Below, piece after piece: positions 7,189-12,247 of a stretch of DNA of 12,247 nt (position 1 is its first letter; each line of letters begins with the position of its first letter). The stretch covers positions 1-12,247 of the forward strand of contig CAZTWC010000095.1 in assembly GCA_964617105.1 (NCBI GenBank), given 5' to 3'. A program made the position numbers and the translations under genes. The DNA is from CAZTWC01 sp964617105 [NCBI: uncultured Myxococcia bacterium]. Lineage in GTDB: Bacteria; CAZTWC01. Below the pieces are notes generated by a model. That model was not told the DNA's origin. It saw only the letters and a program-made list of their open reading frames with translations, and did not search any database.

Positions 7189-8538
7189 ATGAAAAATTTA
7201 CGGCTTTGTAGTTTAATCCTACCCGCCCTGGTATTACTGTTCAACTGTTCTAACCAATTCAAAATACCCCCGCCGGTGGGACAATTTCATTTTCCCACTG
7301 GTATTACCATAGATAGAAAAGGTGATTTGCTTTTTGTGGCTTCGGCTAACTTTGACCTCAACTATCGAGGAGGTACAGTAAAAGTTGTTGATCTGGCGCT
7401 TTTAGATCGGCGTATAAAGGAGGTGGAGGAGTCTAAACGGATGGATGAGGGGGGACTATATTACCGCTCTACCATCTTGGAAGATTCAACCGTTGAAGTA
7501 GAATCGTTTGCCGGTTTTTTAGAGCAGAGTTATAACGGAGACTACCTCTATTTGCCAGTGCGGCAGGAGAATTTACTATACCGGATTAAGGTGGATCATC
7601 AAGCATCACCTCACCTGATATGCAACTCAGACTCTAAGGATAAAAAATGTCAAAAACCGGTCTCGGAAAAGGTGACCCCCTATTCCCGCCGGCTTTTTTT
7701 AAATGAGGGGGAAGAGGATGTTGAACAGATAGGTTTTGTTGATCCCATAGGGGTGAAGGTGGGATGCCTGGATGGACGGACTTCCAAACTAACGCCTCAG
7801 GGATATCAATATGAGTGTAATGGTGGAGATTCCCAGGAATATATTTTTATCTCCGGTTTGTTGGCCAATCGGGTGTTAGGGATTAATAGCCAAAAATTTT
7901 TGCAGCCTGGGGAGATGTTATATTTGAATCTTTTTTCTTCCCTGGGAGCCAATAACCTGGAAGTTGATGCCCAGGGAAACTTATATGTAGCCAGCCGTTT
8001 TTACAACTACTTGCTGATGTTTGATCTGAAATCCTCTTTTTTACAGAGGCCACCAATGGGAGATATCATTGAGATAGCCTATGGATACAACCAGAACACC
8101 TCTTTTAGAGATATTATTATTCATCCAGATGGCCGGCTTTTTGCGGTCAGTTCATTTCCCGATGCCCTGATGGCGGTCAAAATACCTTTCCAGCCTGAAC
8201 AGACCGGTGCAGACAAAAGGTATCAGGTGTTGGGTGCGGTGGCTTTAAATGGAGAACCTTCACAACTTGCTTTATATTTGCGGCAAGAGAAGCAGGGTGC
8301 AAATGATCTTCTCTATGTTTCAGTTTTTAGACAGGATCAGGTTTTGGTAATTGATGCCAATACTTACCAGGTAGTCAATATAATCGAAGAGGTAGGAGAC
8401 GGTCCCTTTGACCTGACCGTTGACTATCAGCACAAAAAATTGTATGTCAGCAATTTTGAAGATTCTACCATCAGCATAATAGATATCAGCCCAAAAAGTG
8501 GGGCAGAACACAAATTGGTAGCTAAAATCAGCAATTAA
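7189..8538 (+). CDS. Putative lipoprotein with YVTN-type beta-propeller sequence
   Basis: A 449-residue exported protein. It has a basic start (MKNLR), a hydrophobic stretch to residue 18 and a lipobox-like LLFNC with candidate lipidated Cys20 followed by Ser, which would favour the outer membrane. Asn at -1 is an unusual lipobox residue, so lipidation is likely but not certain. The mature protein shows propeller-blade patterns: TGITIDRKGDLLFVASANFD with a following GGTVKVVDL near the N-terminus (about 37-70), and a typical YVTN-like unit near residues 389-434 (LYVSNFEDSTISIIDIS). Cysteines at 145/154 and 193/210 could form two disulfides. It lies 14 bp after the PilZ-receiver gene and 15 bp before another lipoprotein. 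Similar proteins occur in deltaproteobacterial and myxobacterial genomes as uncharacterised lipoproteins. No enzymatic motif is seen; a binding or scaffold role at the envelope is an inference. Confidence 0.8.
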   Translation: MKNLRLCSLILPALVLLFNCSNQFKIPPPVGQFHFPTGITIDRKGDLLFVASANFDLNYRGGTVKVVDLALLDRRIKEVEESKRMDEGGLYYRSTILEDSTVEVESFAGFLEQSYNGDYLYLPVRQENLLYRIKVDHQASPHLICNSDSKDKKCQKPVSEKVTPYSRRLFLNEGEEDVEQIGFVDPIGVKVGCLDGRTSKLTPQGYQYECNGGDSQEYIFISGLLANRVLGINSQKFLQPGEMLYLNLFSSLGANNLEVDAQGNLYVASRFYNYLLMFDLKSSFLQRPPMGDIIEIAYGYNQNTSFRDIIIHPDGRLFAVSSFPDALMAVKIPFQPEQTGADKRYQVLGAVALNGEPSQLALYLRQEKQGANDLLYVSVFRQDQVLVIDANTYQVVNIIEEVGDGPFDLTVDYQHKKLYVSNFEDSTISIIDISPKSGAEHKLVAKISN

Positions 8539-8553
8539 ACTGGATCTTAAATT

Positions 8554-11169
8554 ATGTTTTACTGGACCAAGTTAATTCTCGGAACGTCATTTTTGGCTTT
8601 GTTTCTCCTGGCCGGTTGCGAGCAATCGGTACTAACCGGAGGTGGAATGATGGAGGTGCCGGGGGATCTGGGTATTTTATCTTTTTCTCAGGGAGTTCAA
8701 GATGGAGATATTCAGGCAGACCAGCAAGAAACATACGCTTTTATTACCAATAATAACAACAGTCAACTCAGGGTAATCAACCTGACCAAAAGTGAGTATT
8801 TGCGAGAGCATGGTACGGGCTATTATCCTCTCAGTATACCCTTGCTGATCAAACCCGATATACTGGAGGTTTATCAAAGTGAGTGGGAACAGTTAAATAG
8901 ATTATTGGTTCTTAGCGCCGGTGAACCTTATCTTCAAATTATCGATGCCTGGCGGCTGGTAACCAGGGGATACTTTAGCCCCCAACATTTGAGCCGTAAA
9001 CTAAAATTGACCTGTTTGGATTCCCAGGATATAGCCAGCCCGGGAAATATTGCTCTTGGTAAAGAGCCCGGCAGCGGCCGTCCTCTGGCCTATATCGGAC
9101 TAAGTTGTGGACAGGTGGCAGTGGTAGATATTTTGGAAGAGAAACAGTTGGGACATTTTTGCCAATTGGGATTACCAACCGCTCTTACCGTGTCTAAAGA
9201 ACAACTATTTATCGCCCACGGGGATAAAGGTCAATTGGCCAAGATAAACTTAAAAAAGGCTAATTATCAGTGTAAGGATCAACAGGACTGGCTTTCTAAA
9301 ATTGAGGTGGGGAGCCAGGTGAGGACGATGTATACAGTGGGGAAAAATAGCATTTACCTGCAGTTGCAAGAGAGCAATAAGTTGTTGGTTTTTGATGCGT
9401 TGGCGGGAAAATTTTTAAAAAGGAAAGGCAAAATAGTGAGTATCGAATTGCCGGGCTGGAACCAGGATCTGGTTTATGCCGGTATGAGCAGGTTCAGGGT
9501 GGATAAATACCTGGATCGGGAGATGCTCAGCGGACAGTGGAATTTTATGGAACTCAGGCCCGCGGTGCTGATAAGCAACAGTAATGGCAATCTTTATGTG
9601 GTGGATCCAATCAACCATCGTCTGGTGGACAAAACCCTGATTGCGGAAATTGGTGAGCCCCAACTTCATTTAAAGGGAAAGTTGGTGCCTGTGCCTCCAG
9701 ATGATAATGCCCAAGACGGCACTAAGCCGGGCATCTCTCCTGAACAAGAATGGCATAAGCGACTGCAAATAAAAGAGATAGAGATAGCCAGTCCCTCTTT
9801 GGTGCTGGATGAGATATGGAATATCACTTACAATGGCGCGATCCCCTTTTCTCAACTGTCTGAAGACGCCATTTCCATTAGCGGAAAAGTGATCACTTTT
9901 GAGGGTAAATCGTTGGCTCAGGAGATAAACCTGTCTGGTTTTCTTCAGGTTGGGGATGTGGTACAAATTAAAAACCTGGGCCAGAAAAACAAGGAATGCA
10001 AAAAAGAGAAGAATGATTATCCAGTGGCTGCAGTGAGTCACAACCAGATCGTATTAGCAGACGCCCCTACAGCCGCCTGTCTGCCGAAAAAAATGGATTT
10101 GGCCTTTCGGGTGGAGGGTGCTTTTGCTGTCAATGGCTCACGGAGCGGTTTTCAGGGAAGAGCCCAGTTGAATCAACCTTATAAAGGGGAGATATTCCAC
10201 TTTATCATTGCCAGTCAGGGTGATGGTTCAAATAAACAACAATTGGCTACTGCGGGGATATCTTTCCGGCTGACCACCTTCCTCGCCAATTATAGTCAGG
10301 TCGAGTTAACAAGTTTTGCGGGTGAAACTGTGCGGATGAAGGAGGAACGGAAGGCGGGCCAGGAAGAGATAACCTCTGCTGTTGATCTCGATTTTTCAGA
10401 GTTGATTAAGGTGGAGGTAGATGATTCAGCCCAGTTGGAGGATGAGGAGTGGAAGCTGATATACGAAGGGGTATTTCCAGGTACCAGGCGTGAGGGAAAA
10501 TTGAGCGCCGATGGGTCATTAAAGATCGAGGGCGATCCTATTAAGGGCAACTTGTTTCCCATAAAAAAAGGCGATAAGGTGGTGATTTTTGGCGGTTTTT
10601 CTTCTAAACCAACCAAAAAATGCCAGGATTATCTCTCTTTGGTTGAGGAGAACAAAGAGGTGGGAGGTAAAAAATTGGAGAGGGCTGAGTTTGCTATTGC
10701 CGAGTTTAGCGAAGATAAAGGGATGATTGATAGTCTTAAATTAGATTTAGACTCAACCACATCTCTGGATCTCACCTGCTTTACCGATTGGAGTGGTTTT
10801 GAAAACCAGAGCAAGACCCCTAAAGACCGCAGGGTTTACTTTGATATATTGCCTCCGGATAACTATCTATTGGTGGGCACTGTTAGTGGGTACGTGGGCA
10901 GGATGGCTGAAGGCAAATCTCCGGCGGATTGGCCTTTTAAAATCGAAATAGACAGTGACAAGTGGGGTCTGGAGAAGGGACCGGCCCGGGGCAGTTATTT
11001 TAAAATGATAGGCAGCAGTAATATGGATAAGGCCCATTATTACCTGGGTGAAAACGGTATGCCCGGGCGGCTGTTTTTAACCGGAGATGATCTTTATATC
11101 ATTTATCCTTTTGGCGAGATTCTACAGAGATTTAACCTCAAGACCCTCCAAACCCAATCCTGGAATTAG
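8554..11169 (+). CDS. Large putative lipoprotein: beta-propeller plus duplicated C-terminal domain
   Basis: An 871-residue exported protein of unknown function. A textbook signal II peptide ends in LLAGC with Cys22. Residues about 55-400 show repeated propeller-like strands (TYAFITNNNNSQLRVINL, LAYIGLSCGQVAVVDI, LISNSNGNLYVVDP), resembling the preceding lipoprotein in style. The C-terminal half holds two diverged copies of one module, about 419-537 and 630-785. Each has W-x-[IL]-x-Y-x-G-x-[IV]-P (from W422 and W633), a GD-x-V-x-I strand (G467, G673), two cysteines (482/509 and 690/742) and S-G-[FY]-x-G-R (531-536 and 778-783). Matching cysteines suggest a disulfide in each module, fitting an extracytoplasmic location. 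The 15-bp gap upstream and 15-bp gap to the kinase gene imply co-transcription. It is not a member of any enzyme family I recognise. Confidence 0.8.
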   Translation: MFYWTKLILGTSFLALFLLAGCEQSVLTGGGMMEVPGDLGILSFSQGVQDGDIQADQQETYAFITNNNNSQLRVINLTKSEYLREHGTGYYPLSIPLLIKPDILEVYQSEWEQLNRLLVLSAGEPYLQIIDAWRLVTRGYFSPQHLSRKLKLTCLDSQDIASPGNIALGKEPGSGRPLAYIGLSCGQVAVVDILEEKQLGHFCQLGLPTALTVSKEQLFIAHGDKGQLAKINLKKANYQCKDQQDWLSKIEVGSQVRTMYTVGKNSIYLQLQESNKLLVFDALAGKFLKRKGKIVSIELPGWNQDLVYAGMSRFRVDKYLDREMLSGQWNFMELRPAVLISNSNGNLYVVDPINHRLVDKTLIAEIGEPQLHLKGKLVPVPPDDNAQDGTKPGISPEQEWHKRLQIKEIEIASPSLVLDEIWNITYNGAIPFSQLSEDAISISGKVITFEGKSLAQEINLSGFLQVGDVVQIKNLGQKNKECKKEKNDYPVAAVSHNQIVLADAPTAACLPKKMDLAFRVEGAFAVNGSRSGFQGRAQLNQPYKGEIFHFIIASQGDGSNKQQLATAGISFRLTTFLANYSQVELTSFAGETVRMKEERKAGQEEITSAVDLDFSELIKVEVDDSAQLEDEEWKLIYEGVFPGTRREGKLSADGSLKIEGDPIKGNLFPIKKGDKVVIFGGFSSKPTKKCQDYLSLVEENKEVGGKKLERAEFAIAEFSEDKGMIDSLKLDLDSTTSLDLTCFTDWSGFENQSKTPKDRRVYFDILPPDNYLLVGTVSGYVGRMAEGKSPADWPFKIEIDSDKWGLEKGPARGSYFKMIGSSNMDKAHYYLGENGMPGRLFLTGDDLYIIYPFGEILQRFNLKTLQTQSWN

Positions 11170-11184
11170 GGTTCTTTTGCCGCT

Positions 11185-12247
11185 ATGGCGTATACTATAA
11201 GATTCAGAATTCGTAGCCAACTTTTATTGGCTTTTCTTCTTCCCTTTTTGCTGATCATTTTTGCGATCGGTCTTTTTACCTATCTTTTAACCCGGAATAG
11301 CCTGGAAGAAGAGTTGGGCCAGCGTTTGGTTCTGGCTGCACAATCGGTGGTGACCCTGGGCCGTCTTTACACTGCTGTCCAGTTGCGTCCAGGTGATGAA
11401 AATACCCGGCTCTATCGAAATCTGCAGAAAAAACTGGTCAGTATGCAAAAAAACACGGGAATTCAGCGATTTATAATTTTTGATCGGCAACAGAAAGTGT
11501 TGGTAGACGGGGCCGGAAAAATGCCCATAGGTTTTAAGTATTTAAAATTGGAGTTTGACCGCCATGAATTGAAAAAGGTTTTTAATGGTCACCTGGCCGC
11601 CAGTATACTGTTTAACGGTGAGGACGGCAAAAAATATAAGACCGGATATGCGCCCATAAAAGACAGGCAAGGGAAAATAATCGGCGCCATAGGGGCTGAC
11701 GGAAGCGCCCGTTTTTTCATCACCCTGGAGAAATTTGCCGGCAGTTTCTTTTTTTGGGGAGCTCTGGGGATGATGGCGGTGATGCTAATCACCATGATTA
11801 TCTCTGCTGCCCTGGTTAAGCCGATAAATAAGTTGGTTAAATCTGTCCAGGCTATTGGCCACGGTAATTTTCAACAGACCTTAAAGGTGAACAGCAGCAA
11901 CGAGATCGGTTTTTTGGCTCAGCGCTTCGAAGAGATGAGGAGTAATATCCTGGAGCGGGACCAGAGAATGCAGATGATGCTGTCTGGAATAGCCCACGAG
12001 GTGCGTAATCCTCTTGGAGGCATGGAACTTTTTGGTGGGATGCTGGCAGAGGAGATTAAGGCAGACGGGGAAGATAAACTCAAGTATTTAGCCCGGATCA
12101 CCCGAGAGATGGACTACTTGAAAAAGGTAGTTAACCAGTTTCTAGATTTTGCCCGCCACCTCCAGTTGGAAACCAGTAAGGTTGAATGTGACCAACTCCT
12201 GGAGGAGGTGATTTTTTTGATGGCGGCTGATGCTGATTTAAAAGGAA
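11185..12247 (+). CDS. Membrane sensor histidine kinase, 3' end cut by window
   Basis: The frame opens at ATG 11185 and runs without a stop to the window end (354 codons seen). Translation gives a short basic N-terminus, TM1 at about 13-35 (LLLAFLLPFLLIIFAIGLF), an extracytoplasmic sensor of about 150 residues, TM2 at about 188-210, a HAMP linker starting KPINKLVKSVQAIGHGNF, and a HisKA domain with IAHEVRNPLGG, where His271 is the phosphorylated histidine. The sensor has Cache/PAS-like features (FIIFDRQQKVLVD; TGYAPIKDRQGKIIGAIGADGS from 153). The H-box and the FLDFAR segment resemble NtrB/AtoS-type kinases, which usually pair with sigma54-activating response regulators; such a partner may lie downstream. 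The ATP-binding domain is beyond the edge. The start lies 15 bp after the large lipoprotein gene, with only a weak AGGG as ribosome site. The ligand cannot be deduced. Confidence 0.92.
   Translation, partial: MAYTIRFRIRSQLLLAFLLPFLLIIFAIGLFTYLLTRNSLEEELGQRLVLAAQSVVTLGRLYTAVQLRPGDENTRLYRNLQKKLVSMQKNTGIQRFIIFDRQQKVLVDGAGKMPIGFKYLKLEFDRHELKKVFNGHLAASILFNGEDGKKYKTGYAPIKDRQGKIIGAIGADGSARFFITLEKFAGSFFFWGALGMMAVMLITMIISAALVKPINKLVKSVQAIGHGNFQQTLKVNSSNEIGFLAQRFEEMRSNILERDQRMQMMLSGIAHEVRNPLGGMELFGGMLAEEIKADGEDKLKYLARITREMDYLKKVVNQFLDFARHLQLETSKVECDQLLEEVIFLMAADADLKG

Noticed and set aside
9053-9068. Small hairpin GCTCTT-GGTA-AAGAGC in the large lipoprotein gene
   Set aside because: A six-base stem is expected by chance in several kilobases and lies inside coding sequence without a T-tract.
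9670-10041. Minus-strand open frame of 123 codons inside the large lipoprotein gene
   Set aside because: The plus-strand frame is continuous with a signal peptide and repeated domains; the antisense product has no domain-like pattern.

Overview
The window is a compact, entirely plus-strand bacterial chromosome segment of moderate GC content. It holds six complete protein-coding genes, flanked by the last 31 codons of one gene on the left and the first 354 codons of another on the right. The two-subunit (alpha2beta2) glycyl-tRNA synthetase followed directly by pyruvate phosphate dikinase, together with a PilZ/receiver protein, deep-rooted beta-propeller lipoproteins and a Cache-HAMP-type sensor kinase, suggests a Gram-negative bacterium of the former Deltaproteobacteria (Desulfobacterota/Myxococcota-like). 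This placement is inferred from gene content and family resemblance, not from a marker-gene phylogeny.

Left region (1-5882). The C-terminal tail of what looks like a GGDEF diguanylate cyclase ends at 97. A near-consensus sigma70 promoter with an extended -10 lies directly in front of glyQ, so close that the glyQ message should be almost leaderless. glyQ and glyS overlap by 25 bp, and ppdK follows after 29 bp with a good ribosome binding site, so glyQ-glyS-ppdK reads as one housekeeping operon. GlyRS makes AMP and PPi, and PPDK can use AMP and PPi together with PEP to regenerate ATP, so the pairing may be metabolically meaningful.

Middle (5883-6007). The only sizeable non-coding gap, 125 bp, contains a striking nested inverted repeat: a 17-bp near-perfect stem inside a second 10-bp perfect dyad. 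It has no T-tract and is not a canonical terminator. Its arm ends match the R-box consensus of integron attC sites, although other attC hallmarks are missing. No stretch longer than 300 bp lacks a gene.

Right region (6008-12247). Four tightly spaced genes (gaps of about 15 bp) form a likely second operon. They encode a STAS-like/zinc-ribbon/PilZ/receiver protein whose PilZ c-di-GMP motifs are intact but whose receiver phospho-Asp is Asn; two putative outer-membrane lipoproteins with beta-propeller sequence, the second carrying a duplicated, apparently disulfide-bonded C-terminal domain; and a membrane histidine kinase cut by the window end. The set looks like an envelope sensing or surface-structure module linked to c-di-GMP. 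I found no RNA genes, CRISPR arrays, insertion sequences or minus-strand genes.
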